Shown: piece after piece, positions 55,083 to 63,789 of the stretch
How the letters are laid out: each line of letters starts with the position of its first letter
Position numbering within the stretch: the stretch's first letter is position 1
Notes under the pieces: model-generated
The model's database searches: none
The model's input: the letters and a program-made list of their open reading frames with translations, nothing else
What the model was told of the DNA's origin: nothing
Source: Rhizobium indicum
GTDB taxonomy: Bacteria; Pseudomonadota; Alphaproteobacteria; Rhizobiales; Rhizobiaceae
Reading direction: 5' to 3'
Length of the DNA: 64,000 bases
NCBI RefSeq assembly: GCF_005862305.2
Contig: NZ_CP054022.1
Coordinates: forward strand, 620,001 to 684,000
Position numbers and translations under genes: made by a program

Positions 55083-55889
55083 ATGACTTGTTTTATCTGT
55101 GCCGCCTGCGGCGCTCAGTTCAGCGAGAGATCTGAGCCGCCGCGAGCCTGCCCGGTCTGCGAGGACGACCGTCAGTTCGTGCCCCAGTCGGGGCAAAGGT
55201 GGACGGATATGGCGGCAATCAGCCGGACACACAGTGTGATCTGGAACCAAGAAGCGCAGGGTGTTCACAGCCTGCAGATCTCACCTGCCTTCGCAATTGA
55301 CCAGCGCGCCTTCCTCATCGAGGGACCGGATGGCAACATTCTTTGGGATTGCCTCAGCCTCGTTGACGAGGCGAGTGCGGCCCAAATTGCTGCGATGGGC
55401 GGTCTTACGGCGATCGCAATTTCACACCCACACTTCTATTCTTCGATGGTCGAGTGGAGCACAGCCTGTGGCGACGTGCCGATCTATCTCCACGCCGATG
55501 ACGGCGAATGGGTACAGAGACCTGGTCCGGCACTTCGCCTTTGGAAGGGTGAAACTCTGCAAGTCGGTCCGGCGACCGTAATTCGTTGCGGTGGGCATTT
55601 CGCTGGCAGTTCGGTGCTTCACTGTCCCTGGCTGGAAGCTGGACGGGGCGCTCTGTTCGTGGGCGACACGATGCAAGTCACGCTGGATCGTCAGTATGTG
55701 AGCTTCATGCGCAGCTATCCGAACCTCATTCCGCTCAACGCCAGAACTGTGGAAGGCATATCGGAGGCCGTACGGCCATATCGATTTGAGTCGATTTACG
55801 GTGCATTCACGGGGAGAACGATCAAAACAGATGGCTCACGTGTCGTGGAAGGGTCTGTTCAAAGATACATAAGGGCCATTGAAGGTTAA
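55083..55889 (+). CDS. Zinc-ribbon plus metallo-beta-lactamase-fold protein with altered metal motif
   Basis: 268 residues. The N-terminus carries a rubredoxin-like knuckle pair (CFICAACG and CPVC). The rest is an MBL-type fold, but the usual HxHxDH reads ISHPHFYSSM: both leading His are kept and the Asp-His pair is lost. The later His in RCGGHFAGS and Asp in FVGDTMQ remain. One metal site may survive. It could be a reduced-activity hydrolase or flavodiiron-like electron protein. The function is unknown. Confidence 0.75.
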   Translation: MTCFICAACGAQFSERSEPPRACPVCEDDRQFVPQSGQRWTDMAAISRTHSVIWNQEAQGVHSLQISPAFAIDQRAFLIEGPDGNILWDCLSLVDEASAAQIAAMGGLTAIAISHPHFYSSMVEWSTACGDVPIYLHADDGEWVQRPGPALRLWKGETLQVGPATVIRCGGHFAGSSVLHCPWLEAGRGALFVGDTMQVTLDRQYVSFMRSYPNLIPLNARTVEGISEAVRPYRFESIYGAFTGRTIKTDGSRVVEGSVQRYIRAIEG

Positions 55890-56097
55890 GGTGCCGTTCA
55901 GCGATAACAAGGCAGCGAACTCCTTCGATGCAAACGAGACCGATGGAATTTCGATCGATTTCTTCCTAGGTAGTAAGGCCAGCAGCCCCCGACAAATTGC
56001 GGCTTTTTGGACGAATCAGGCCGTCTGATGAAGCGAGGCAATTGATCGCTGAAGGCAGACGATTATTCGGCGGTTGAACCCGGGAATGAGGAGCAGA

Positions 56098-57750
56098 ATG
56101 GATCACGTCAATAGCCCGCAATCGTCAGTGAGCGAAGAGAAGGAAGCCCGCAGGCTTCAATACCTGACCTGGGAACACATTGCGTCGGACCTCCGTCATC
56201 CCACTCACCTCGCCCGCAAGGCGGAACTCAGGCGATCATGCGGTGCGGAGCTGGCCGAGACGTCCTACATCGCCGAGAATGCCGCAGTCTTCACCGAAAG
56301 CCTGACGATGGGCGAGCGGTCGTGGATCGCCGGGCACGCGCTCGTTCGCGGCCATGTGATCCTCGGCAACGATTGCACCATCAATCCCTATGCCTGTGTT
56401 TCCGGCACGGTGACGTGCGGTCATGGCGTGCGGATTGCTTCGCATGCCTCGATCGTCGGCTTCAATCATGGCTTCGACGATCCGACCATTCCTATACACC
56501 GCCAGGGCGTCGTCAGCATCGGCATCGTGATCGGCGACGATGTCTGGATCGGCGCCAATTGCGTGATCCTCGATGGCGCCACGATTGGAAACGGTGCGGT
56601 GATCGCCGCCGGAGCGGTGGTCACGGGAGACATTCCCGCCATGGCGATTGCCGGTGGAGTACCCGCCCGGGTGCTGCGGAGCCGAGGCTCGGCACCCAAG
56701 AAATCCGGCACTGGCGACATTGAAGATCAATTGGTCAGGCTCGGTCGGAAGGCGAAAGACCAATGGCCTGATATTCTTGCGCGCTGGAAAACGCAAGGAT
56801 CCTATGAATCGCTGGAAGCGGACGGCATCCGGAGACCCGCGATCCGGCATCTCTGCGATGCAATCGAGATCGCTGCCGGCTTCGGCCACCTGCCGCCCGA
56901 TCTCGATGCGGCGGAGACAGTCGAGCGTCTCCAAGGCCTTCAGGACCAAGAGACCGGCCTTTTCCCGGAAGAGCATGCGCGAGAGCACGGGAGGGCATTG
57001 AAGGATGATTCAAAGGCGCTCTATAACGTCCTTGCGGTTGGCTATGCGCTTGAACTGCTTGGTTCCGGTCCACGCCAACCGGTCCATGCGGTCGAGCTCG
57101 GCGCCGGGGAGCTGGATGAATGGCTGAGCGCCCTGCCCTGGTCGACCCGGGCATGGCACGCCGGAAGCGTGGTCGATGCGATCGGAACTGCCATGTACTT
57201 CAATGCGGAGTATTTCGGCATCAGGCATTCACGGCAGGCGCTCTTCGAGTGGCTGAGCCGCAATGCCAACAGCGTTTCGGGGCTGTGGGGTGAACCGACC
57301 GCGGCGGAAGGATGGCTTCAACCGGTGAACGGCTTTTATCGCCTGACGCGCGGCACCTACGCCCAGTTCGGCGTGGCACTTCCCCACCCGCACGCCTCGC
57401 TTGAAACGGTTCATCTCAACTATCGCAACCACAAAGGCTTCGTTGCAGCAAAATACAATGCGTGCAACCTGCTCGATACGATTCATCCTCTGCTGCTGAT
57501 TGCCCGGCAGACCGACTACAGGCGGGCCGACGGCGAGGCGATCGCCCGCAAGGTCATATCGAGGGCGTTGGATAGATGGCGGGATGGCGAAGGGTTCCCG
57601 TTTGCCGATGGTGCTGAACCGAGCTTGCAGGGAACGGAAATGTGGCTTTCCGTCATTCACCTGGCGGCCGATTTCCTGGGACTGGCGGATCGCTTCGCCT
57701 TCGTCCCTAAAGGCGTTCACCGAACGGCAACCGTGGGGCTGGGTTTGTGA
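56098..57750 (+). CDS. Hexapeptide acyltransferase fused to a large helical domain
   Basis: 550 residues from the ATG at 56098 (AGGAG five bases upstream). Residues about 50-205 are a left-handed beta-helix acetyltransferase of the WbbJ/LacA class, with IGDDVWIGANCVILDGATIGNGAVIAAGAVVTGDIPAMAIAGGVPARVL. Residues about 215-550 are helical with repeats reminiscent of alpha/alpha-toroid prenyltransferase or terpene-cyclase folds (LQGLQDQETGLFPEE, then CNLLDTIHPLLLIA and GTEMWLSVIHLAADFLGL). The fused part is roughly 330 residues. Acceptor and product are unknown; an envelope or exported sugar is plausible. Confidence 0.75.
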   Translation: MDHVNSPQSSVSEEKEARRLQYLTWEHIASDLRHPTHLARKAELRRSCGAELAETSYIAENAAVFTESLTMGERSWIAGHALVRGHVILGNDCTINPYACVSGTVTCGHGVRIASHASIVGFNHGFDDPTIPIHRQGVVSIGIVIGDDVWIGANCVILDGATIGNGAVIAAGAVVTGDIPAMAIAGGVPARVLRSRGSAPKKSGTGDIEDQLVRLGRKAKDQWPDILARWKTQGSYESLEADGIRRPAIRHLCDAIEIAAGFGHLPPDLDAAETVERLQGLQDQETGLFPEEHAREHGRALKDDSKALYNVLAVGYALELLGSGPRQPVHAVELGAGELDEWLSALPWSTRAWHAGSVVDAIGTAMYFNAEYFGIRHSRQALFEWLSRNANSVSGLWGEPTAAEGWLQPVNGFYRLTRGTYAQFGVALPHPHASLETVHLNYRNHKGFVAAKYNACNLLDTIHPLLLIARQTDYRRADGEAIARKVISRALDRWRDGEGFPFADGAEPSLQGTEMWLSVIHLAADFLGLADRFAFVPKGVHRTATVGLGL

Positions 57751-57761
57751 CTACGCTTCGA

Positions 57762-58649
57762 TCACCCGTGCAGTGATGCCGTCAGCCAAGCGGCGGCAAG
57801 GTCGCGTGCGTTGCTTCGCTTGGCTTTGACGGGCACGATCACATTGTAACGATCCTCCGCGGCAAGCTCGCCGCCGTCGACCTGCACCAGGGTTCCATCC
57901 TCCAGAAAGGTGCCCACCAGCATACGCCATCCCAATGCAATCCCTTGCCCTGCGCGCGCGGCTGCGATGGTTTCGGTATAGTGGTTGAACCGAAGCGACG
58001 GCTTTACCTCGATGTTGGCGCCGGTGAGCGAAAACCACTGCGCCCAGCTATACCAGGAACGATCGAGAACGTCCGTCTCGATGAATTCGTCGGCGGAGCC
58101 GAGCGCGCCATCTCCGCGACGCTTGAGATAGTCGGGAGAGCAGACGGGGCAGATGACGTCGCCGTGCGAGGCGATGACGGTGCTATCGCTGAAGGGAGGC
58201 ACACCATATCGAATTGCCACGTCGACTTCTCCGTCATCGAGAGCGATCGGGCTGTCCTGGGATATCACCCGCACCGGGATGCCGGGGTTTGCACGGCGAA
58301 ACTCTGCCAGCCGCGGCAGCAGCCAGAAAGAAGAGAATGCAACGGTCGCCCCTATGGTCAACACGTCCTGGCTGCGCGACTGGAGCGCTTCCACGCTCTC
58401 GGCAATATCGGCAAAGCTCTTGGCCAGCGTGGCTCCGAGGTTGATGCATGCCGCCGTCGGCTCGATCGCTCGATGCTTGCGCACGAATAAGGGCTGGCCG
58501 AACTCCTCCTCCAGCAATGCAATCTGCCTGCTGACCGCCGCCTGGGTGACACCCAACTCGGTCGCAGCCGTGGTGAAGCTCTTCTTTCTGAGCACCGCCT
58601 CCAGGGTCACCAGTGCCGTCAACGACGGGATCCGTCTTCTAAAGTGCAT
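57762..58649 (-). CDS. LysR-family regulator, GcvA type
   Basis: 295 residues from the ATG at 58649. The helix-turn-helix SLTALVTLEAVLRKKSFTTAATELGVTQAAVSRQIALLEEEFG has the GcvA-like QAAVSRQI helix. The effector domain ends in DRYNVIVPVKAKR. It is divergent from the Rieske oxygenase operon, and a T-N11-A dyad lies 16 bases upstream of its start. It probably activates the 58761-62410 genes in response to their substrate. Confidence 0.9.
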   Translation of the reverse strand: MHFRRRIPSLTALVTLEAVLRKKSFTTAATELGVTQAAVSRQIALLEEEFGQPLFVRKHRAIEPTAACINLGATLAKSFADIAESVEALQSRSQDVLTIGATVAFSSFWLLPRLAEFRRANPGIPVRVISQDSPIALDDGEVDVAIRYGVPPFSDSTVIASHGDVICPVCSPDYLKRRGDGALGSADEFIETDVLDRSWYSWAQWFSLTGANIEVKPSLRFNHYTETIAAARAGQGIALGWRMLVGTFLEDGTLVQVDGGELAAEDRYNVIVPVKAKRSNARDLAAAWLTASLHG

Positions 58650-58664
58650 CACAGAACCCCTCAA

Positions 58665-58752
58665 CGCATGATAAAAACTTATGCGAACCTAATTTTTTAT
58701 GCCGTTGAAACATCGGAACTGCAAGGGCAATCTGGGGAAACTCTCGCATAAG
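58665..58752. promoter_or_regulatory. LysR T-N11-A site and related half-site before the Rieske operon
   Basis: CGCAT (58665-58669), 11 bases, then ATGCG (58681-58685) is a textbook LysR dyad. A further half-site occurs downstream: CTTATGCGA at 58678-58686 recurs inverted as TCGCATAAG at 58744-58752, nine bases upstream of the oxygenase start. Recognition plus activation sites for the divergent LysR are inferred. Confidence 0.7.
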
Positions 58753-58760
58753 AGGTTCTG

Positions 58761-60014
58761 ATGCTAAACAAGCTCCCATCGTCCATTTCGGCTCTTCTCG
58801 ACGCTCGTGCCAACGGTCACTCCCTGCCGGCCGGTCTTTACGTCAGGGAAGACGTGTTCGAAGCAGACATCGACGTCTTCTTCCACAATCACTGGATCTG
58901 TGTCGGTCTCGACTGCGATGTCCCCGAACCCGGTGACGCCACGGTGATCGATATCGGCAAGACGAGCCTGATCCTTCTGCGTGACGACGACGGAGAAATT
59001 CGCGTCCTGCACAATGTCTGCCGCCATCGCGGCTCCCGCCTTCTCGATCCGGGCAAGACGATCGTCTCAAAACTCGTCTGTCCCTATCACACCTGGACAT
59101 ACGAACTGACGGGTGAGCTCAGCTACGCGCCTCACATGGGCAAGGATTTCGACAAGGAGTGTCGGAGCCTCAAGCCCGTCACTTTCAAGTCGATCGGCGG
59201 ACTGATTTATGTCTGTCTCTCCGACAATCCGCCCGAGGACATTGCTATCCTCGAACAGGCCATGGTCGAGCGCCTCGCCCCCTACGACATCCGGAACGCA
59301 AAAGTTGCCTTCCAAACGGATGTCATCGAGGACGGCAACTGGAAGCTCACGATGGAAAACAATCGCGAATGCTACCATTGCTCCGCGAACCATCCGGAGC
59401 TCTGCGTCTCCTTCGTCGATCTCGACTTCGGCTTCGACCCCGAGACGCTGAGCCCGGAGGATCGCGAACAGGCCGAGGAGCATTTGAGGCTGTATGAAGA
59501 GCGCACGAAGGCCTGGGAGTCCGACGGCTTTCCATCGGCGGCCGTCGAGCAGCTCGCCGACTGCGCCACCAATTTCCGCACCCAGCGGCTGATCATCGCA
59601 GGCGCCGGTGAATCCCAGACCCACGATGCCACCGCCGCATCTTCCAAGCTTCTTGGGCATATGACCCGCAAGGATCTCGGCGACACGCATCTTTGGGGCC
59701 ACAACAGCTGGAACCACTTCATGGGCGACCATGCCGTGGTGGCAACCGTCATCCCGCTCTCGGCGGGCAAGACGCTGGTCAGAACCAAGTGGCTGGTCCA
59801 CAAGGACGCCGTCGAAGGCGTGGATTACGATCTCGACAAGCTGACGGATGTCTGGGTTGCGACGACGGACCAGGACGCCGATCTCGTGGCACGCTCCCAT
59901 GCAGGCACTCTCGACCCGGCCTATCAGCCTGGCCCCTACTCCCGCTTTTCCGAGACGAACCTCGACAAGTTCGCCAGCTGGTACATCGATCGGATGCGCG
60001 CCCATGGATACTAG
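58761..60014 (+). CDS. Rieske aromatic-ring-hydroxylase-type oxygenase, glycine-betaine demethylase-like (GbcA type)
   Basis: 417 residues. The Rieske cluster ligands are C87 and H89 (NVCRHRG) and C107 and H110 (CPYHTW). The mononuclear-iron segment reads NNRECYHCSANHPEL with H206 and H211; this version is characteristic of oxygenases that demethylate quaternary amines such as glycine betaine, stachydrine or carnitine rather than ring-hydroxylating types. The reductase partner follows 10 bases later. Without a homology search the exact quaternary amine is open; glycine betaine is the leading guess. Confidence 0.87.
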   Translation: MLNKLPSSISALLDARANGHSLPAGLYVREDVFEADIDVFFHNHWICVGLDCDVPEPGDATVIDIGKTSLILLRDDDGEIRVLHNVCRHRGSRLLDPGKTIVSKLVCPYHTWTYELTGELSYAPHMGKDFDKECRSLKPVTFKSIGGLIYVCLSDNPPEDIAILEQAMVERLAPYDIRNAKVAFQTDVIEDGNWKLTMENNRECYHCSANHPELCVSFVDLDFGFDPETLSPEDREQAEEHLRLYEERTKAWESDGFPSAAVEQLADCATNFRTQRLIIAGAGESQTHDATAASSKLLGHMTRKDLGDTHLWGHNSWNHFMGDHAVVATVIPLSAGKTLVRTKWLVHKDAVEGVDYDLDKLTDVWVATTDQDADLVARSHAGTLDPAYQPGPYSRFSETNLDKFASWYIDRMRAHGY

Positions 60015-60024
60015 GAGCCCGCAG

Positions 60025-61095
60025 ATGCCCGCAGCCAGGGCCGCCCTTCACGACGTCTGGAACCCGGAAGAAGACGACGCGCTCGTCTGCCTTGACGTCC
60101 AGCAGGAAACCCACGACGTCAAGACCTTCACCTTCGCCTCGCGTGAGGGCAAGCGGTTCGTGTTCAAGGCAGGGCAGTATTTTCTGTTCGACCTGGAACA
60201 TAATGGAGACGCTGAAAACAGGTGCTACAGCATCTCCTCCTCGCCGCATCGGACAAACGCCTTCTCCGTGACGGTGAAGCGCGTTCCCGGCGGAAAGATC
60301 TCCAACTGGCTTCACGACACCCTGGTTCCCGGCGCGACCATCAAGGCGAACGGGCCGCTCGGCCACTTCGTCAGGCCCGAGACGTCTGGACGCAAGCTTC
60401 TGCTTTTGTCGGGCGGCTCCGGAATTACCCCCGTCATGTCCATTCTGCGGGAACTCGCCGACAGTTGCGAACCTGCCGACGTCGTCTTCATGCACGCGGG
60501 ACGGACGCCGCAGGATCTGATCTTTCGCGACGAACTGGCCTGCATCGCCCGCAGGCTGAAAGGCCTTCGCCTTCATTTCTTGCCCGAGACCGTGGCCGGC
60601 GAGCCGTCCTGGCCCGGTCTGACCGGTCGCATTTCGAAAGACTACATGCGGCTTGCCGTTCCCGATATCACTGAGCGAACCGTGATGTGCTGCGGCCCCG
60701 CCCCGTTCATGGCCGCCGCGCGCACCATTGCCGCCGAGCTCGGCGTGCCCGGCGCGAACTACCTGGAGGAAAGCTTCGACGCAGCCGTCATCGACGAACC
60801 CGAAATCCCTGCGGTTCAGGAGGCAGCTGCGAGGGTCTTTCAGGTCACCTTCTCGAAGCAGGCCCGCAGCATCGACGTCTCCGGCGACCAGAGCGTGCTC
60901 TCTTGTGCGAAGAAGTCAGGCGTCAGGATCCCGTCGTCCTGCGCGAATGGCGTCTGCGGCACCTGCAAGTCGAAGCTTACGTCAGGCACGGTCGACATGA
61001 ACCACAATGGCGGAATTCGTCAGCGGGAAATCGACGCCGGCTTCTTCCTGCCCTGTTGCTCCAAACCGCTCAGCGATCTGGTAATCGAGCGCTGA
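60025..61095 (+). CDS. Rieske oxygenase reductase (FAD/NAD plus 2Fe-2S ferredoxin, GbcB type)
   Basis: 356 residues from the ATG at 60025 (AGGAG eight bases before). An FAD-binding domain (RCYSISSSPHR), an NAD domain (LLLSGGSGITPVMSILREL, CCGPAPFM) and a C-terminal plant-type ferredoxin (PSSCANGVCGTCKSKLTSG, then LPCCSKP) are in order. It transfers electrons from NAD(P)H to the preceding oxygenase. Confidence 0.9.
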   Translation: MPAARAALHDVWNPEEDDALVCLDVQQETHDVKTFTFASREGKRFVFKAGQYFLFDLEHNGDAENRCYSISSSPHRTNAFSVTVKRVPGGKISNWLHDTLVPGATIKANGPLGHFVRPETSGRKLLLLSGGSGITPVMSILRELADSCEPADVVFMHAGRTPQDLIFRDELACIARRLKGLRLHFLPETVAGEPSWPGLTGRISKDYMRLAVPDITERTVMCCGPAPFMAAARTIAAELGVPGANYLEESFDAAVIDEPEIPAVQEAAARVFQVTFSKQARSIDVSGDQSVLSCAKKSGVRIPSSCANGVCGTCKSKLTSGTVDMNHNGGIRQREIDAGFFLPCCSKPLSDLVIER

Positions 61096-61129
61096 CACTG
61101 TCACTCACCGACAACAGGGACTGACTGAG

Positions 61130-62410
61130 ATGCTGCGAGAGGAAAGCGATTCCGCCGAGTTGACCGGCTCGACGGTCTTCAAGGACGAGCGAAAGCAGGC
61201 ATACCTCAATCCTGAAGGAGCCGACCGGCCTCTTATCAGTCCTGTGCCGGCCACGACGCTCGACCGGGCTCGCCGCTATCGTCTGGAGCGCCTGCGCAGG
61301 AAAATGCGCGAATGGGACTGCGGCGCCTTGCTTCTCTACGACCCCGTCAACGTCCGATATGCCTTCGATTCATCGAATATGAGCATATGGACGATGCACA
61401 ACGCCTCGCGCTACGCTCTGATTCTCGCCGATGGTCCGGCCATACTTTTCGAATTCGAAGGCGCCGAGCACGTCAATGACGGGCTTCCCGGCATCGACGA
61501 GATCCGGCCGGCGAAATCATGGATATTCTTCACATCAGGCAACCTTATCGAACCCCGCCTGAAAGCCTGGGCGGACGAGGTCGCGGACCTCGTGAGCCGC
61601 AATGGCGGCAATAAACGCGTGGCGGTGGACAGGCTCGAACCCGCCGGCGCGTTCGAATTGCGGGATCGCGGCTTCATCCTCTTAGACGGTCAGGAGCTGG
61701 CCGAGCGGGCGCGATCCATCAAGAGCGCCGATGAAATCGAGTTGATGAGATGGACGATCCGTGTCTGCGAAGCAGGCATGGCGCGGATGTACGAGGTGTC
61801 CGAGCCGGGCCGCACCGAAAGAGAGATCTGGGCCGAGCTTCACTTCGAAAACGCACGCAGCGGCGGCGAGTGGCTGGAGACCAAGCTCTTGACCGCAGGC
61901 CCGAGAACAAACCCCTGGTATCAGGAATGTTCGGACTACGTCGTCAAACGCGGGGAGATGATATCCTTCGACACCGACATGATCGGACCCTACGGCTATT
62001 GTGCCGATCTCTCGCGGTCGTGGACAGCGGGACACGTGGCAATGAAGGGGAAGCAGAAGGAACTTTATGCGGCAGCCAGGGATCAGATCGAGCACAATCT
62101 TTCAATCATCAGGCCTGGGATGACTTTCCAGGAATTCAACGAAATCTCGTGGCGGATTCCGGAGAAATACCAGCCTTATCGATACACGCTTGCTCTGCAC
62201 GGAACCGGAATGGCGGATGAATGGCCGGGGATCCTTCTGCATCCGGATTTCGACCCTGATTTCAGCGGCATCATCGAGGAGAACATGGTTCTCAACGTCG
62301 AAAGCCTGATTGCCGAAGCCGGATCCGAGAGCATCAAGCTGGAAACCCAGGCCTTGATCACGGCAAGGGGAGCCGAGCGGCTGGACACGTTTCCGTGGGA
62401 AGAGATCTGA
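61130..62410 (+). CDS. M24-fold enzyme with DddP-type (DMSP lyase) residue pattern
   Basis: 426 residues. The metal-site acids form a DxD pair, D281 and D283, then D293 in SFDTDMIGPYGYCADLSRSW. H357 (LHGTG), D363 (MADEWP), E391 (NVES) and E405 (KLETQ) follow. This D-x-D-x9-D spacing differs from ordinary M24 peptidases (D to D eleven apart, as in the 23502 gene). With an offset of 14 to 16 it matches the residues I recall for DddP (D295, D297, D307, H371, D377, E406, E421). DddP cleaves DMSP to DMS and acrylate. It lies 34 bases after the oxygenase reductase. Creatinase-like hydrolysis of a betaine relative is the alternative. Confidence 0.72.
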   Translation: MLREESDSAELTGSTVFKDERKQAYLNPEGADRPLISPVPATTLDRARRYRLERLRRKMREWDCGALLLYDPVNVRYAFDSSNMSIWTMHNASRYALILADGPAILFEFEGAEHVNDGLPGIDEIRPAKSWIFFTSGNLIEPRLKAWADEVADLVSRNGGNKRVAVDRLEPAGAFELRDRGFILLDGQELAERARSIKSADEIELMRWTIRVCEAGMARMYEVSEPGRTEREIWAELHFENARSGGEWLETKLLTAGPRTNPWYQECSDYVVKRGEMISFDTDMIGPYGYCADLSRSWTAGHVAMKGKQKELYAAARDQIEHNLSIIRPGMTFQEFNEISWRIPEKYQPYRYTLALHGTGMADEWPGILLHPDFDPDFSGIIEENMVLNVESLIAEAGSESIKLETQALITARGAERLDTFPWEEI

Positions 62411-62419
62411 AAAAGCAGG

Positions 62420-62517
62420 TCGCGCAAAACTGTGCAGCGGTTTGCGACAACGACATGCGTGAGAACAAAGAGCTAAAGCGCGAGGAGCGAATCTGAAAGA
62501 TTGCGACGCGCTTTAGT
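62420..62517. repeat. Palindromic intergenic repeat, RIME-like
   Basis: Two palindromic parts are seen: one around 62420-62447 with CGCAAAAC-type arms, and one with perfect ten-base arms CTAAAGCGCG (62473-62482) and CGCGCTTTAG (62507-62516). The layout resembles the mosaic RIME repeats known in rhizobia. The AraC gene's stop codon (62513-62515) falls inside the right arm. It may also act as a bidirectional terminator. Confidence 0.6.
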
Positions 62518-63523
62518 GCGCTCTCGAAGCGGCACGATGCTGCGACGGTGTCTGCCCGAATGTGCGCTTGAAGGTTCTCGTGAACTGCGAGGCGTTTTCA
62601 AAGCCGACATCCAGCGCAATCTCGATCAGCGGCGCCTTCGACTGGGCAAGGATCGACTTCGCTCGCTCCATGCGAACACGATTATAGGCCTTGGCAGGAG
62701 ACATCCCCGTCTTGTCGATGAAGATCCTCTCCAGTTGCCGCCTCGACAGGCCAACCGTGGCGGCAAGCTTCTGGATAGACATGCTGCCATCGACGAACTG
62801 CTCCATCGTAATCATCGCCGCCTTGACGCGGGCGTCGTCATAATCGTCGTAGAGCGGACGCCGGGGCTGTATGTCGGCCGGAGCCCGCGCCTTTTCGATC
62901 TGAAGGACCTCCAGCGCGTTTCGTTCGGCGTCGCGGCTGATACATTTTCGGACCAGCAACGCCGCCATGTCGGCGGAGCTGCTGCCGCCTGCGCATGATC
63001 CGCGCTGGCGATCGAGATTGAAGAGCCGATCGGAGCGAACGCTGAGGTCGGGAAACCGCTCCCGAAACTCCTTATAATGCAGCCAGCTCACACAGGACTC
63101 GTGCCGCTTCATCAGGCCAGCCGCAGCCAGAATGAACGAACCCGTGCACACGCCGATCAGCGGCACCTTCTTGGCGTCCGCCTGCTTGAGAAAAGCGATG
63201 GTCTCCTGGTCGACAGGGTTCTCCACCGTCAGAAGGCCGCCGACGACGACGATATAATTGAACTTCGACGGATCGACGAAATCGGACGTCGGAGCGACCT
63301 GGACGCCGCAACTCGAGGTGATCAGGTGCCGCGTGCTGCCGATCACCTGCCAGTCGGCAAGGACCCTTCCGGAACGATCCTGCTCGTCGCTGGCAAGCCG
63401 CAGCGTATCCACGAAGAGCGCGAAGGCGGACAGCGTGAACGATCGCGCCAGGACGAAGCCCACCTTGAGCCGCTCAGCCGACCTCGCGGCGTCGTCTCCG
63501 TGCCGATGCTGCCCGGATCGCAT
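62513..63523 (-). CDS. GlxA/GbdR-type AraC-family regulator (DJ-1-like sensor domain)
   Basis: 336 residues from the ATG at 63523 (AGGGGG six bases upstream). The N-terminal DJ-1/PfpI-type domain (IVVVGGLLTVEN, IGVCTGSFILAAAGLM) is followed by a C-terminal AraC DNA-binding domain (MSIQKLAATVGLSRRQLERIFIDKTGMSPAKAYNRVRMERAK). This architecture is that of GbdR and CdhR, activators of glycine-betaine and carnitine catabolism in Pseudomonas. It converges on the M24/oxygenase operon. A start at 63622 is rejected because the upstream frame runs through a repeat. Confidence 0.88.
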   Translation of the reverse strand: MRSGQHRHGDDAARSAERLKVGFVLARSFTLSAFALFVDTLRLASDEQDRSGRVLADWQVIGSTRHLITSSCGVQVAPTSDFVDPSKFNYIVVVGGLLTVENPVDQETIAFLKQADAKKVPLIGVCTGSFILAAAGLMKRHESCVSWLHYKEFRERFPDLSVRSDRLFNLDRQRGSCAGGSSSADMAALLVRKCISRDAERNALEVLQIEKARAPADIQPRRPLYDDYDDARVKAAMITMEQFVDGSMSIQKLAATVGLSRRQLERIFIDKTGMSPAKAYNRVRMERAKSILAQSKAPLIEIALDVGFENASQFTRTFKRTFGQTPSQHRAASRAH

Positions 63524-63590
63524 ATTCATCCCCCTGCCGCCTGTAAGAACGTACTCATCGAATCCGAAAGACATGCGCCAGAGCATGATG

Positions 63591-63615
63591 CCGAAAAGTG
63601 TGAAGCGGTTTTCGG
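63591..63615. repeat. Short palindromic repeat upstream of the AraC gene
   Basis: CCGAAAA (63591-63597) and TTTTCGG (63609-63615) are inverted around 11 bases, within GAGCATGATGCCGAAAAGTG-type sequence common in rhizobial intergenic repeats. With the repeat at 62420 it brackets the AraC gene. Family membership is from memory of such elements. Confidence 0.5.
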
Positions 63616-63755
63616 ACGACATCCTGTTCTAGCGGATCATGATCGTCAATGAAAATGGGTTTGTCCAATGTTTCCCTCGGCTTCGAGCCGGCTAGCCTGA
63701 GCAGGGCGCAGGCCATCACGGAATATCTCGATATCCGGATGGCGGCGGTTTTGCT

Positions 63756-63780
63756 GGGGAGCGCCCCGCCGGCGCTCCCC
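63756..63780. terminator. Strong hairpin downstream of the edge gene
   Basis: GGGGAGCGCC pairs with GGCGCTCCCC (ten bases) around CCGCC, starting ten bases after the leftward gene's stop. No T-run follows on either strand, so any termination would be factor-dependent or weak. Confidence 0.5.
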
Positions 63781-63789
63781 GGGGTCAAA

